DNA from: Vibrio zhanjiangensis
GTDB taxonomy: Bacteria; Pseudomonadota; Gammaproteobacteria; Enterobacterales; Vibrionaceae
Assembly: GCF_030161235.1 (NCBI RefSeq)
Contig: NZ_BSPW01000084.1
Location: 1-64,000 of the forward strand
Direction of reading: 5' to 3'
Length of the DNA: 64,000 bases
Positions 7,800-17,556 of the stretch are shown here, one piece after another. The notes under the pieces were generated by a model. It made no database searches. It was given only the letters and a program-made list of their open reading frames with translations, and was not told the origin of the DNA. Numbering within the stretch: position 1 is the stretch's first letter; every line of letters begins with the position of its first letter. Position numbers and translations under genes: made by a program.

Positions 7800-8912
7800 C
7801 TAATGATTGCCCCAGCTGTAACCTAAGCTGAGAAAATACAATGCTGGATCATTAAACTGTGCCACTGACTTACCTTGCGGTCCTTGAAACTCTGAAGAGT
7901 CAATCAATGTGGCTTCCAACGCGATTGAAATAGTATTTGAGTTATCTAGCTTATAATCAATACCTGAACCCACTCGATACGCTTTACCCGCAGGAAGAGT
8001 AATATCACCATGTGATTGGTCGGAGTACATGCTTGAATCGTAGGCAAAACCTGCATTCCAAGTGATACGTGGATTAATTTTGTACTGAGTGCCAAGCGCG
8101 ATTTGATAGGTATCTTGGGTTTCTGCGCCCATTATGGTTTGGTAATCACTCCAATCCTGCCAGTTTAGGTTGCCCATTATCGCCAACTTGTCATTGATAT
8201 TGTGGAAGGCACTAACGATAAATTGCTGAGGTGCGAGGGCGTTGGTGGTATCAAACTCAAATTCTGTTTCATTGGTGTAAGCTAAACCAATTCGAGTATC
8301 TTGGTTGACTTCATAAAGCAGTCCAAGCTTGCCATTCACTTGAACGTCAGTGTCGTGTTGATCAATATTGATTGCATTGGAATTGGTTGAATGTGCTTCG
8401 AGATCAAAGATACCGTAGTGAATGCCCAAAGAAGCGCCAACCGATAACTGCTCGTTAATACGATATGACGCCGACGGCTGGAATGTTAGGGCTTGTGTGG
8501 TTGCGCTTGGTATCTCTAAGCGAGAAAACAAATGTTCGTATTGCAAACCTAAACCATAGTTGCCATATAGACCTGCGCCAATGGTCCACTTGTCGTTGAG
8601 TTTTTGGCTATAAAATGCAGAGCCTAACGGAACATATTGGATAGTATTACCTGCGTTGCCACCCCCTATCGTATCTAAGGTAGCATCGCCATAGAGGTTA
8701 ATAAAATTTCCTGAAAAAGACTGACCCTCTACATTGGCAAGCCCTGCTGGGTTAGCTGCAATAACGGATGAATCTTGAGCCCGTGCTGCCATACCTGCTG
8801 ATGCGAGGCCGATATCGGTGGTGGAGGTTTCATATAGATAGAGGCCACCAGCATGAGCGGTAGCAAGAAATAATATTGGCGTTGAGACAATGAATTTATG
8901 ACTGATTTTCAT
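7800..8912 (-). CDS. OmpP1/FadL family outer-membrane porin
   Basis: The protein has 370 residues from ATG 8912, which gives a standard signal peptide (MKISHKFIVSTPILFLATAHA, cleaved before GGLYLYE). In-frame codons upstream to 8966 would put 18 extra residues before the signal and are unlikely to be translated. The mature N-terminus GGLYLYETSTTDIGLASAG resembles the FadL hatch region, followed by strands of a 14-stranded barrel and a C-terminal aromatic barrel motif (LYFLSLGYSWGNH). FadL-type channels take up hydrophobic compounds. Here it lies 119 bases downstream of a sulfatase on the same strand and may import an aryl- or alkyl-sulfate product. Confidence 0.85.
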   Translation of the reverse strand: MKISHKFIVSTPILFLATAHAGGLYLYETSTTDIGLASAGMAARAQDSSVIAANPAGLANVEGQSFSGNFINLYGDATLDTIGGGNAGNTIQYVPLGSAFYSQKLNDKWTIGAGLYGNYGLGLQYEHLFSRLEIPSATTQALTFQPSASYRINEQLSVGASLGIHYGIFDLEAHSTNSNAINIDQHDTDVQVNGKLGLLYEVNQDTRIGLAYTNETEFEFDTTNALAPQQFIVSAFHNINDKLAIMGNLNWQDWSDYQTIMGAETQDTYQIALGTQYKINPRITWNAGFAYDSSMYSDQSHGDITLPAGKAYRVGSGIDYKLDNSNTISIALEATLIDSSEFQGPQGKSVAQFNDPALYFLSLGYSWGNH

Positions 8913-8952
8913 GGTAAACCTGCAACTTTTTATACCATTAATGGACATTGTT

Positions 8953-8986
8953 AGGGCGACAGCCACTAAATGTAAGGTGTCGCCTT
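8953..8986 (-). other. Hairpin between sulfatase and porin genes
   Basis: AGGCGACA-type arms (8953-8961 and 8978-8986) form a 9-bp stem around a 16-base loop. No T-run follows on the minus strand, so it may be an intercistronic processing or attenuation structure rather than a terminator. Confidence 0.4.
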
Positions 8987-9031
8987 AGGCCTAGAGGTAG
9001 CGCGTCCCTGCGCTTAGGACCTATTCTTGGA

Positions 9032-10582
9032 TTACTGCTTTTTGAGTTGATCAAGCTGCTTGAGTTTTTGCTGCAAAGACAGCGAACGATAGCTCATATC
9101 CGCAGGGTTCATGGTTTCGCCTTGTTGAAGAGGGTATTCTTGCAGCGTACCAGTGAACTGACCAACGACATCTTGAATTGGAACAAATAGCCACATGTTG
9201 TCTGCCATCCATCTTAGATACATACCAGACTCTTTAGGCGCTTTCTCAAATGGGTCGGCACGCAAATGAATGATCTGAGGCCAATTAGGTGTCGCTCGTG
9301 TTGCGTCGGAAATGTTACCTTCCATTGTGGCAAAGTTGAGCTTCCAATCATTCCATCTCACCGCGTTGAGCTCACCATTTGACGAAAAGTACATCAGAGA
9401 CTCACGTGGACCTTTTTCTTGTTTGCCTTGGAAATACGGCATAAAGTTATAGCCGTCGATGTGTACACGCCAATCCTTACCATTGGCTTTATATCCCTTA
9501 GCGAGTTTTTCTTTAACATCGGGCACGCCTGCGGCTGCGAGAAGGGTTGGTAACCAGTCTTGATGCGCCATCATATCGTTATACTTGGAGCCGGGTTTGA
9601 TCACACCAGGCCAGCGAACCAATTGAGGGACACGCATTCCTCCTTCCCATGTGGTGCCTTTTTCACCGTGAAATGGGGTTGCGCCACCATCTGGCCATGT
9701 CACGGTTTCTGCGCCATTATCGGTTGAGTAAATGACGATGGTGTTGTCTGCAACGCCGAGTTCATCAAGCTTATCAAGTAAGATACCGACCTGGTCATCA
9801 TGCTCCAACATGCCGTCCGCATAAATACTGACGCCAGACTTACCTTGGTACTTTTCTTGTAGGCGTGTCCAAACATGCATTCGGGTGGTGTTATGCCAAA
9901 TGAAGAAAGGTTTGTCTGCTTTTACTGCTTTCTCCATGAAGGCGAGTGAGGTTTCTAGGAATTCTTCGTCAGCATGTTCCATACGCTTGCGCGTCATAGG
10001 GCCAGTGTCTTCAATCTTACCGTCAGAAAAAGATTTTATTACACCGCGAGGGCCGTAATTTTTACGAAATTCTGGGTCTTTGGGGTAATAGTAAGTTTCG
10101 GGCTCTTCTTCGGCATTCAGGTGATAGAGGTTGCCAAAGAACTCATCAAAACCATGATTAGTAGGAAGGTGTTGATCTTGATCGCCCAAGTGGTTTTTAC
10201 CAAACTGCGCTGTCATATAGCCTTGCTGTTTTAAAAGATCAGCGATAGTGGGTGCCCAATCGGGTATTCCATGTGTCGAGCCTGGCATACCTATCGTGAG
10301 CAACCCTGTTCGAAAGGGTTCTTCACCGGTAATGAAGGCAGCGCGTCCTGCGGTACAGGATTGCTGGCCGTAGTGATCGGTAAATAAGGCACCTTCATTG
10401 GCAATACGGTCGATATTTGGGGTTTCATAACCCATCATACCTTGGTTGTATGCGCTGATATTCCAGTAACCCACATCATCGCCAAATATCGCGAGGATAT
10501 TGGGCTTGTCGGCGGCGATTGCGGCGCTAGAGGTCGCCAGTATACCAATGCCAACAGCCAGCTTGCTTATTTGGTTAGCCAT
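9032..10582 (-). CDS. Periplasmic Cys-type sulfatase (arylsulfatase family)
   Basis: This 516-residue protein has a signal peptide (about residues 1-23, ending AAIAADKPN). Metal ligands are D35-D36 (FGDD) and D288-N289 (STDNGAE). C76 in SCTAGRAAFITG is the cysteine converted to formylglycine. K129 and H131 (FGKNHLG) and the WHNTTRMH region add active-site residues. It hydrolyses sulfate esters in the periplasm; the substrate cannot be read from sequence. The cysteine lies in the C-x-A-x-R form accepted by anaerobic maturases, one of which is encoded at 24863. It is divergent from a paralogous sulfatase at 10923 and followed by a porin gene. Confidence 0.92.
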   Translation of the reverse strand: MANQISKLAVGIGILATSSAAIAADKPNILAIFGDDVGYWNISAYNQGMMGYETPNIDRIANEGALFTDHYGQQSCTAGRAAFITGEEPFRTGLLTIGMPGSTHGIPDWAPTIADLLKQQGYMTAQFGKNHLGDQDQHLPTNHGFDEFFGNLYHLNAEEEPETYYYPKDPEFRKNYGPRGVIKSFSDGKIEDTGPMTRKRMEHADEEFLETSLAFMEKAVKADKPFFIWHNTTRMHVWTRLQEKYQGKSGVSIYADGMLEHDDQVGILLDKLDELGVADNTIVIYSTDNGAETVTWPDGGATPFHGEKGTTWEGGMRVPQLVRWPGVIKPGSKYNDMMAHQDWLPTLLAAAGVPDVKEKLAKGYKANGKDWRVHIDGYNFMPYFQGKQEKGPRESLMYFSSNGELNAVRWNDWKLNFATMEGNISDATRATPNWPQIIHLRADPFEKAPKESGMYLRWMADNMWLFVPIQDVVGQFTGTLQEYPLQQGETMNPADMSYRSLSLQQKLKQLDQLKKQ

Positions 10583-10684
10583 AAGAACTCCAAATTGGTT
10601 AGTAAGTTGAAAACGAGTGCTGTATCGCGTGCTTCGTTGGTAACTAACATAATGCTGCGCCTATTCGGTGTCGCTTTATACTGC

Positions 10685-10702
10685 TTATAACCATAAGTTA
10701 TG
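10685..10702. promoter_or_regulatory. Dyad TTATAAC-N5-GTTATG in the sulfatase divergent promoter region
   Basis: TTATAAC, CATAA, GTTATG forms an 18-bp dyad about 100 bases upstream of the minus-strand sulfatase and 220 bases upstream of the plus-strand one. The same arms with the same 5-base spacing recur at 14983-15000 before moxR. A regulator shared across the island, perhaps the LysR protein at 21810, is a plausible ligand. The remainder of 10583-10922 is non-coding and carries another weak dyad, AAATCA-N7-TGATTT. Confidence 0.45.
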
Positions 10703-10922
10703 AATTTTATAATAGATTGTTTTTGTGTGGTTTTTTCACATCTGGCTCATTTTATGTCGGATATCGAATTGGACATAAATCACATTAATTGATTTAGGCA
10801 CTACTAAAATGAAAGCGCAGTTTGAATTTTGATTTAATTATGCATCTAGGCTCGCATTGCGAGGTATTGTCAACTATAAATTTGATTGCAGGATTAATTT
10901 TCTCCAACAAACAGAGGTTTAT

Positions 10923-12470
10923 ATGACAATCAAATATGGCGTCAAACGCCAGCTAGCGATCCTTGCCGCTGCTTTATTGAGCGTTACGACAAGTAGTGTC
11001 GCAGCAGACAAGCCCAATATTTTGGTCATTTGGGGCGATGATATTGGCCAAACTAATATCAGCGCCTACACATTTGGCTTAGTGGGTTACAAGACACCAA
11101 ACATCGACAGCATTGCCAAAGAAGGCATGATGTTTACCGATTATTATGGTGAGCAATCTTGTACCGCTGGCCGCGCTTCTTTTATTACTGGTCAAACGGT
11201 ACTGAGAACGGGTTTAAGTAAAGTGGGCCTTCCTGGTGCTGATTTAGGACTGCAAGCAGAAGATGTGACTATTGCTGAGCTGCTCAAACCTCATGGTTAT
11301 ATGACGGGGCAGTTCGGTAAAAATCATCTTGGCGACAAAGATGAGCATCTTCCGACTCAGCATGGTTTTGATGAGTTCTTTGGCAACCTCTACCACCTGA
11401 ATGCAGAAGAAGAACCTGAAAATGTTGATTACCCGAAAGATCCAGAGTTCCGAAAAAAGTTTGGTCCTCGTGGCGTAATAAAATCTTTTGCTGACGGTAA
11501 GATTGAAGACACAGGTCCGTTAACACGTAAGCGAATGGAAACCGTCGATGAAGAAACGTTGGACGCGGCGCTTGATTTCATGAGTCGAGCGGTCAAAGCC
11601 GATAAGCCTTTCTTTGTGTGGTGGAACTCGACTCGCATGCATTTTCGTACACATGTCAAAGAAAGCCAATTGGGCAAGACCGGTATCAGTTATTACGCTG
11701 ATGCCATGGTTGAACATGACAATCATGTCGGTCAGCTATTGAAAAAAGTCGATGAACTGGGCGTCAAAGACAATACAATAGTGTTTTACTCAACCGACAA
11801 TGGCCCACATATGAACACTTGGCCTGATGCGGGTATTACACCATTCCGCGGTGAGAAAAATACTAACTGGGAGGGAGCGTTCCGTGTGCCTGCTATGGTT
11901 CGTTGGCCGGGTAAAATCAAAGCGGGAGAGGTTTCCAATGAGATTATGCACCATATGGACTGGATGCCGACTTTCCTCGCCGCGGCTGGACAAAGTGATG
12001 TCAAAGAGAAACTAGTCCAAGGCGAATCTGTGGGTGGAACCAACTACAAAGTCCATCTGGATGGCTACAATTTCTTACCATACTTGACTGGTGCAGAGCA
12101 AAAAGGCCCTCGTGAAGAAGTGTTTTATTTCTCTGATGATGGTGATCTTACTGCGCTTCGCTATAACAACTGGAAAATAGTCTTTATGGAGCAGAGAGTC
12201 GAGGGAACGTTACGTATCTGGGCAGAACCCTTTGTCGCACTGCGGTTGCCTAAAATTTTCAATCTACGAATGGACCCATATGAAAACGCAGACATTACCT
12301 CCAATACCTATTATGATTGGATGATCGATAGGGCTTATATGTTGGTACCAGCGCAAGCATATGTTGGAAAATTCTTAGAAACCTTTAAAGAATTCCCGCC
12401 AAGACAAAAAGCAGCCAGTTTTTCACTTGATCAAGTGATGGAAAAATTGCAGGAAAGTCATAATAAGTAA
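10923..12470 (+). CDS. Second periplasmic Cys-type sulfatase, paralogue of the first
   Basis: From ATG 10923 (the frame is open to 10857 but without a good start) the product has 515 residues with a signal peptide ending SSVAADKPN. Motifs mirror the neighbour: metal ligands D39-D40 (WGDD) and STDNGPH, formylglycine cysteine C80 in SCTAGRASFITG, FGKNHLGD, and a long shared block around HGFDEFFGNLYHLNAEEEPE. The two genes are clearly an old duplication, divergently arranged around a common regulatory region. Sequence differences in the C-terminal third suggest different substrates. It ends in a hairpin. Confidence 0.92.
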   Translation: MTIKYGVKRQLAILAAALLSVTTSSVAADKPNILVIWGDDIGQTNISAYTFGLVGYKTPNIDSIAKEGMMFTDYYGEQSCTAGRASFITGQTVLRTGLSKVGLPGADLGLQAEDVTIAELLKPHGYMTGQFGKNHLGDKDEHLPTQHGFDEFFGNLYHLNAEEEPENVDYPKDPEFRKKFGPRGVIKSFADGKIEDTGPLTRKRMETVDEETLDAALDFMSRAVKADKPFFVWWNSTRMHFRTHVKESQLGKTGISYYADAMVEHDNHVGQLLKKVDELGVKDNTIVFYSTDNGPHMNTWPDAGITPFRGEKNTNWEGAFRVPAMVRWPGKIKAGEVSNEIMHHMDWMPTFLAAAGQSDVKEKLVQGESVGGTNYKVHLDGYNFLPYLTGAEQKGPREEVFYFSDDGDLTALRYNNWKIVFMEQRVEGTLRIWAEPFVALRLPKIFNLRMDPYENADITSNTYYDWMIDRAYMLVPAQAYVGKFLETFKEFPPRQKAASFSLDQVMEKLQESHNK

Positions 12471-12488
12471 ATTGATAAATCTTCTACT

Positions 12489-12510
12489 AAGGGGCTGGCG
12501 ATAGCCCCTT
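12489..12510 (+). terminator. Hairpin after the second sulfatase
   Basis: AAGGGGCT-ggcgat-AGCCCCTT followed by ATTTGATCTT; a perfect 8-bp stem with a poor T-tract. Confidence 0.6.
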
Positions 12511-12621
12511 ATTTGATCTTGATAAGATTTTTATCTTTCGATATATGCAATTTATTGTATTTTAAGGAAAAGCTCTTCTATCTTTGCTTATAAAATAATA
12601 ACAACTCGCATAAAGGTAATC

Positions 12622-14940
12622 ATGACTCTGTGGGCAAGTGGTCGTCAGTTGATTCAAGGTGTAATTGTACTCGTCATTTCTTTAGCATCCGCACAAAGTA
12701 TATCCTCAGAAACATCGGAGTTGAAAAGAACGGCCAGCTTTGGTTTTGTCGGCAGTGAGGCCTGTGTAGCTTGTCACCAAAAAGAGTTTGATGGGTGGAA
12801 GGGCTCTCATCATGATATGGCGATGAAACAGGCTGACTCACAATCGGTACTGGGTGACTTTAGCGATCATATTTTGACTCATCAAGGTAAGGCAAATCGG
12901 TTTTATCGCAAAAATGAAGAGTATTGGGTCAATATACAAGGACCTGACGGAGACTGGCATGATTACAAGGTCAGTTACACTTTTGGTTGGCAGCCTCTTC
13001 AGCAGTATATGGTTGAGTTTGAAGATGGAAGGGTACAATTACTCCCTTTTGCATGGGACTCGAGACGTAGAGAAAAAGGCGGCCAACGATGGTTCCATCT
13101 ATACCCGGATACAACACCAACCGATGAATTTTATTGGACTAACTCTGGGCAAAATTGGAATTTTATGTGCGCTGATTGCCACTCGACCAATGTCAAAAAG
13201 AACTATGATGCTCAATCCAACGCCTATATGACCACTTGGTCTGAAATCAATGTCGGTTGTGAGGCCTGCCATGGTCCAGCGAGCCAGCATGTTGAGTGGA
13301 TGCAATCTGACAAGCTTGCTGTGGACAAACCAGTGCACTTAGGCTTTGAGCGTGACTTATCTACAGCGGTGAAAGAATGGATTCAAAAAGAAGGCCACAG
13401 CACGTTGCAACCTAAAGAGATTATGCTGACACAGCAAGTTCAGACTTGCGGGCAGTGTCATAGCCGCCGAACTCAGCTTAATGAGACGGGCGATCATATC
13501 AAGGGTTCCTTTTTTGATAAATATCGATTGAGCTTGATTACTCCAGAGCTTTATTACCATGATGGCCAAATTTATGATGAAGTGTATGTGTACGGCTCCT
13601 TTTTGCAATCTGAAATGGCCAAAAAAGGGGTTACTTGTACCAATTGCCATGATCCTCACAGCGCTAAGCTTAAAGTAGCGCAAGAGAAGGTTTGTTTACA
13701 ATGCCACTCTGCATCCAATTATGCTTCTGAAACGCATACTTTTCACGCAGCAGATACACAGGCGTCAAAATGCACCACTTGCCACATGCCTGAAACACGG
13801 TACATGCAAATTGATCCTCGTCGTGACCATAGTTGGCATGTTCCCCGTCCTGACCTTAGCCAGCATATCAATACACCGAATGTCTGTACCTCTTGCCATG
13901 ACGATCAATCGGCACAATGGGCCGATAAGCAAATCAGCAAATGGTATCCAGATTCCAAGTATCGTAATCAACGCCATTTTTCGCTCGCGTTTTATGCGGA
14001 CAGTATTGGTCATCGGGGGGCACCCGATGCTTTGGCGTTTTCTGCTCAAGATTCTTCGTTAAGTCAAATTATCCGAGCATCAGCGTTAGAGCGGATGGCA
14101 GGTAACACCGGACAAAATACTCTCGTTTCCTTGGCACGTTCGGTCAAGCATGATAATGAAATGATTCGACTGGGCGCTATTACCGGATCGTCAGGTTATT
14201 CATTGAGTGATAGATGGCAAATTCTAGAACCTTTGTTGAGCGATCCTGTGCTTTCTGTTCGAGCTGAAACAGCGGGTGCTTTGGTTCGCTACTATTCTGA
14301 AATGAATCCGCTACAAAGAGAGAAGCTTCAATCCCCCCTTGAAGAGTATAAAAATATTCAGATTTTTAATTCGGACAGAGGTTTTGGCAGGACCAATCTT
14401 GGCAATCTCTATCGTGATCTTGGTGAATTAGACAAGGCAATTTATGCCTATCAAAAAGCGATAGAAATTGAGCCATATTTCGAAAACAGTTACGCCAATT
14501 TGGCTGATTTGTATCGCGCACAAGGAGAGGACACTAAAGCAATAGAGACGCTTGTCGCCGGGATGAAAGCGCAGCCAAAGTCGAGTGTTTTACCCTACAG
14601 CGCCGGCTTAGCTTGGCTTCGAATGGGAGAAGATGTCAAAGCGATTGAGTCTCTAAAACAAGCCGCTGAAGTAGCCGAACATAATCCACACTACTGGTAT
14701 GTTTATGGGCTTGCTTTAGAGAAAACAAATATTCTAGCAGCCAGTAAAGCGCTAAATACAGCTTATGAGATTGGGGGACAGCCCCAGCATTTGTATGCTG
14801 AGTGTGAGGTACTGGCGCGCAATTATAAATCGGGGAGCATCGCGTTCGCCTTTGAACAGTGCATGAATCGACTCAGCAAATTGGCTCCGCCCGACGTGAT
14901 TGAGCAATTGAGGATGAAAGTATCGGCCGATGGTAGATAA
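12622..14940 (+). CDS. Octaheme c-type cytochrome with HEAT and TPR tail
   Basis: This 772-residue exported protein starts with an uncleaved or cleaved hydrophobic leader (residues 10-24). Eight CxxCH heme sites occur in the first 430 residues: CVACH (48-52), CADCH, CEACH, CGQCH, CTNCH, CLQCH, CTTCH and CTSCH. Additional histidines such as SHHDMAM may be distal ligands. The fold resembles cytochrome c554/NrfB-like multiheme proteins. After about residue 440 come HEAT-like repeats and TPR units (DLGELDKAIYAYQKAIEIEP). Such proteins carry electrons in the periplasm while the TPR tail binds partners. Its tail is paralogous to the heme-less protein at 26196. A role beside sulfatases is not obvious; the radical-SAM maturase also needs electrons but is cytoplasmic. 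Confidence 0.85.
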   Translation: MTLWASGRQLIQGVIVLVISLASAQSISSETSELKRTASFGFVGSEACVACHQKEFDGWKGSHHDMAMKQADSQSVLGDFSDHILTHQGKANRFYRKNEEYWVNIQGPDGDWHDYKVSYTFGWQPLQQYMVEFEDGRVQLLPFAWDSRRREKGGQRWFHLYPDTTPTDEFYWTNSGQNWNFMCADCHSTNVKKNYDAQSNAYMTTWSEINVGCEACHGPASQHVEWMQSDKLAVDKPVHLGFERDLSTAVKEWIQKEGHSTLQPKEIMLTQQVQTCGQCHSRRTQLNETGDHIKGSFFDKYRLSLITPELYYHDGQIYDEVYVYGSFLQSEMAKKGVTCTNCHDPHSAKLKVAQEKVCLQCHSASNYASETHTFHAADTQASKCTTCHMPETRYMQIDPRRDHSWHVPRPDLSQHINTPNVCTSCHDDQSAQWADKQISKWYPDSKYRNQRHFSLAFYADSIGHRGAPDALAFSAQDSSLSQIIRASALERMAGNTGQNTLVSLARSVKHDNEMIRLGAITGSSGYSLSDRWQILEPLLSDPVLSVRAETAGALVRYYSEMNPLQREKLQSPLEEYKNIQIFNSDRGFGRTNLGNLYRDLGELDKAIYAYQKAIEIEPYFENSYANLADLYRAQGEDTKAIETLVAGMKAQPKSSVLPYSAGLAWLRMGEDVKAIESLKQAAEVAEHNPHYWYVYGLALEKTNILAASKALNTAYEIGGQPQHLYAECEVLARNYKSGSIAFAFEQCMNRLSKLAPPDVIEQLRMKVSADGR

Positions 14941-14982
14941 ATTGAGCATTAGGCGAGGTTTACGGGCGGCTGGGTATTATGT

Positions 14983-15000
14983 TTATAACTAATAGTTATG
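14983..15000. promoter_or_regulatory. Second copy of the TTATAAC-N5-GTTATG dyad, before moxR
   Basis: TTATAAC, TAATA, GTTATG has the same arms and spacing as 10685-10702 but a different spacer sequence, which argues for a protein-binding site rather than a repeated element. It is 54 bases upstream of the moxR start, where an operator or activator site would lie. Confidence 0.45.
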
Positions 15001-15053
15001 GCGCTTGTGGGTAGGATGTACACAGCGAACACTATGAATGTTGAGGGAATTCG

Positions 15054-16037
15054 ATGAATCATGTACAGAAAGCGATGAATGAGTTGATAAAACGCACTGA
15101 AGAAAGCGTTATCGGACAGAGTCATGTGGTTCAAGCCTTGGTCATCAGTTTGCTCACCAATGGGCATGTATTACTTGAAGGGCTTCCCGGTACAGCGAAG
15201 ACTCGCTCAGTAAAGTCTTTAGCACAAAGATTAAACACCCGTTTTGGTCGTATTCAGTTTACTCCTGATTTACTGCCCTCTGATGTAACGGGAAGCGTGG
15301 TATATCAAGAGGTTGAGGGAAAACCTCAGCTTACGTTTCAAGCCGGCCCCATTTTTAACAATATTGTATTAGCCGATGAAGTAAACCGAGCACCAGCGAA
15401 AGTGCAGGCGGCACTCCTTGAAGCGATGGCAGAAGGTACTATCACAGTGGGTGATAAAACACATCACCTTCCTGACCTTTTTATGGTGCTCGCAACACAA
15501 AATCCAGTAGAGCAAGAAGGCACGTATCCACTGCCAGAGGCGCAGATGGATAGATTCATTATGAAGGTCACGGTCGAATATCCGGAAGATGAAGCTGAGC
15601 GTGATATTATTCGCTTGGTGCGAAGTGAAGAATGTGGGACTCAAACGTCAACTGGAACTGAAGACTTGTGGCATATTGATCCTGATTTAGTCATGGAGGC
15701 ACGTCGTCAGTTGCCTACAATGGCTGTTTCAGAGTTGGTTGAAAACTACATTGTTGCACTTGTGATGGCAACGCGTAAGCCGGAGCGTTATCCCGATTCT
15801 CAGTTGACAAAATGGCTGGAAATAGGGGCCAGCCCGCGGGCTTCGATTGCTTTGGATAAATGCTCCAGAGCTTATGCATGGTTACAAGGGCGTGACCACG
15901 TAACGCCAGATGATGTGCGTGCTATGGTGCCGTCGGTACTGGGTCATCGTTTTTCACTGTCTTATGATGCCCTTGCAGATGGTGTCGATCACAAGAGAGT
16001 TGTCCAAGAGCTGTTAAATTGCGTAGCAATTGGGTAG
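15054..16037 (+). CDS. MoxR-family AAA+ ATPase
   Basis: The 327-residue protein has Walker A GLPGTAKT (43-50), Walker B IVLADEVNRAP, and sensor motifs ATQNPVEQEGTYPLPEAQ and SPRAS. MoxR ATPases act as chaperone-like factors with VWA-domain proteins, which are encoded just downstream. It is the first gene of a six-gene unit with short gaps or overlaps (moxR, DUF58, DUF4381, batA, batB/C, batD). Start is ATG 15054 after GAGGGAATTCG. Confidence 0.92.
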   Translation: MNHVQKAMNELIKRTEESVIGQSHVVQALVISLLTNGHVLLEGLPGTAKTRSVKSLAQRLNTRFGRIQFTPDLLPSDVTGSVVYQEVEGKPQLTFQAGPIFNNIVLADEVNRAPAKVQAALLEAMAEGTITVGDKTHHLPDLFMVLATQNPVEQEGTYPLPEAQMDRFIMKVTVEYPEDEAERDIIRLVRSEECGTQTSTGTEDLWHIDPDLVMEARRQLPTMAVSELVENYIVALVMATRKPERYPDSQLTKWLEIGASPRASIALDKCSRAYAWLQGRDHVTPDDVRAMVPSVLGHRFSLSYDALADGVDHKRVVQELLNCVAIG

Positions 16038-16050
16038 GACGGAGACTCGT

Positions 16051-17013
16051 ATGGCACAGCCAAAAATGGCTCCTCAGGCGCAAGGTCTTGATCCTCGCTT
16101 GTATTGTGAATATGCGCGCTTGGTCCGTTTGCAAGCGCAAGTAGAATCGTTCAGTCTATTGCCTCATTTGAATTCTGGTAGTGCGCTTTCAGGGCGGCAT
16201 CAATCGCTTTTTCGCGGTCGTGGGTTGAATTTTGAAGAATTACGCCACTATCAAATCGGGGACGATATTCGTCATCTCGATTGGAAAGTGACTCTGCGTA
16301 CCGGTAAGCCACATATACGCAGCTACACAGAAGAAAAAGATCGTAATGTGATTATTTGTGTCGACCAGCGCAGCGGTATGTTTTTCGCTTCGACCCAAGT
16401 TATGAAGTCGGTTGTCGCCGCTGAATTGGCCGCTATGTGTGGATGGCGGGTATTAAAAGATGGCGATCGGGTTGGGTTTGTTATTGCCGGTGAAAAGGCG
16501 TTATACCAAAGCAAGCCTGAGCGATCACAGTATGGTTTTCTCGCCCAATTGAAGCGATTGTCGCAAGAAAATCAGCGCTTAAATGTTCATTCCCTAAATT
16601 CAGATAAGGTGAGTTTTGGTCAATGGCTCACTCTGATAAAGCGAATAAAGCTTAAGCAATCAACGTTTGTCATTATTAGTGATTGGCGAGATTGTGAAGA
16701 GCACCATCTTGACCATTTAAAACAGCTTCAGCAACACAACGATGTGTTGGCGGTGACAATCAGTGATCCGCTTGAGCAAGCTTTACCCAAAGACTTAGGA
16801 AAAATGAAATGGGTGATTGGGGATGGTCGTCATCAGTTAAACCTTGACAGTAAAACCAAGGTAGATGTTGCAAGCGCTAGTTTAGCTGAGAAAACGGATA
16901 AGCAGCGTCAATCCTTAACCGAGTTAATGGCTATGAAAAGGCTTCCTCATATCGAGCTGGATACCTCAGGTAACCATATCGCTCAATTTAAAAAGCAGGT
17001 GGGGAGACGATAA
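16051..17013 (+). CDS. DUF58 domain protein
   Basis: The 320-residue protein is read from ATG 16051, preceded by AGGACGGAG; the upstream TTG at 16030 is less likely. It contains the DUF58 signature GRGLNFEELRHYQIGDDIRH followed by LDWKVTLRTGKPHIR. The C-terminal half adopts a VWA-like fold (IICVDQRSGMFFA). DUF58 proteins accompany MoxR ATPases and Bat proteins; their biochemical role is undefined. The stop at 17013 abuts the next ATG at 17014. Confidence 0.9.
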   Translation: MAQPKMAPQAQGLDPRLYCEYARLVRLQAQVESFSLLPHLNSGSALSGRHQSLFRGRGLNFEELRHYQIGDDIRHLDWKVTLRTGKPHIRSYTEEKDRNVIICVDQRSGMFFASTQVMKSVVAAELAAMCGWRVLKDGDRVGFVIAGEKALYQSKPERSQYGFLAQLKRLSQENQRLNVHSLNSDKVSFGQWLTLIKRIKLKQSTFVIISDWRDCEEHHLDHLKQLQQHNDVLAVTISDPLEQALPKDLGKMKWVIGDGRHQLNLDSKTKVDVASASLAEKTDKQRQSLTELMAMKRLPHIELDTSGNHIAQFKKQVGRR

Positions 17014-17556
17014 ATGGCTCAAACTCATACACCTCCAAGCACCTATATTCTACGTGATCTTCACGATGTTGCTGTGCCAGAGAGCGTCAGTTGGTGGCCT
17101 CAGACAACGGGTTGGAAAATATTCGCGGTTCTCTGCTTTGTCTTGTTTCTCTATGGGGTATACCGCTTTGTCTCTCATTGGTGGAAGAACCGCTATCGTA
17201 GTGAGGCCATTCAAGCCATAGCCCAATTACAAGTAAATGATGCGAATGATACCAAACAGCTATTCTCGATTTTAAAAATTGTTCTTATCTATCTCGACAA
17301 TACCAATGCACCGCTATTTGATGAGCAATTTCTAAAAAAGCTCGATGAATTAAACCCCAATGGCGTCCAATTTAATGGTGATATCAGCACACGTTGGGTT
17401 AGGAGTGTTTTCAATCCAAATATGGCCTTGGAATCTTCAGAACGTAAGCTATTGATGGAGCGTGCGATCAACTGGGTTAACACTCATGACAACATGGTAA
17501 AAAAACCATCCTTGATTAACACTTTTCGGCAATTTTGGGGAGAGAAAAATGAATGA
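17014..17556 (+). CDS. DUF4381 membrane protein of the MoxR/Bat operon
   Basis: The protein has 180 residues, with a conserved N-terminal motif LRDLHDVAVPESVSWWPQT, one membrane helix at about 33-53 and a cytoplasmic helical C-terminal domain. This is the usual DUF4381 layout between DUF58 and the first VWA protein in gammaproteobacterial Bat operons. It overlaps the next gene by 8 bases. Confidence 0.88.
   Translation: MAQTHTPPSTYILRDLHDVAVPESVSWWPQTTGWKIFAVLCFVLFLYGVYRFVSHWWKNRYRSEAIQAIAQLQVNDANDTKQLFSILKIVLIYLDNTNAPLFDEQFLKKLDELNPNGVQFNGDISTRWVRSVFNPNMALESSERKLLMERAINWVNTHDNMVKKPSLINTFRQFWGEKNE

Noticed and set aside
10722..10745. CRP-like sequence (TGTGG ... TCACA) in the sulfatase promoter region
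   Set aside because: The spacing between arms is one base short of the CRP consensus and one arm has a mismatch.
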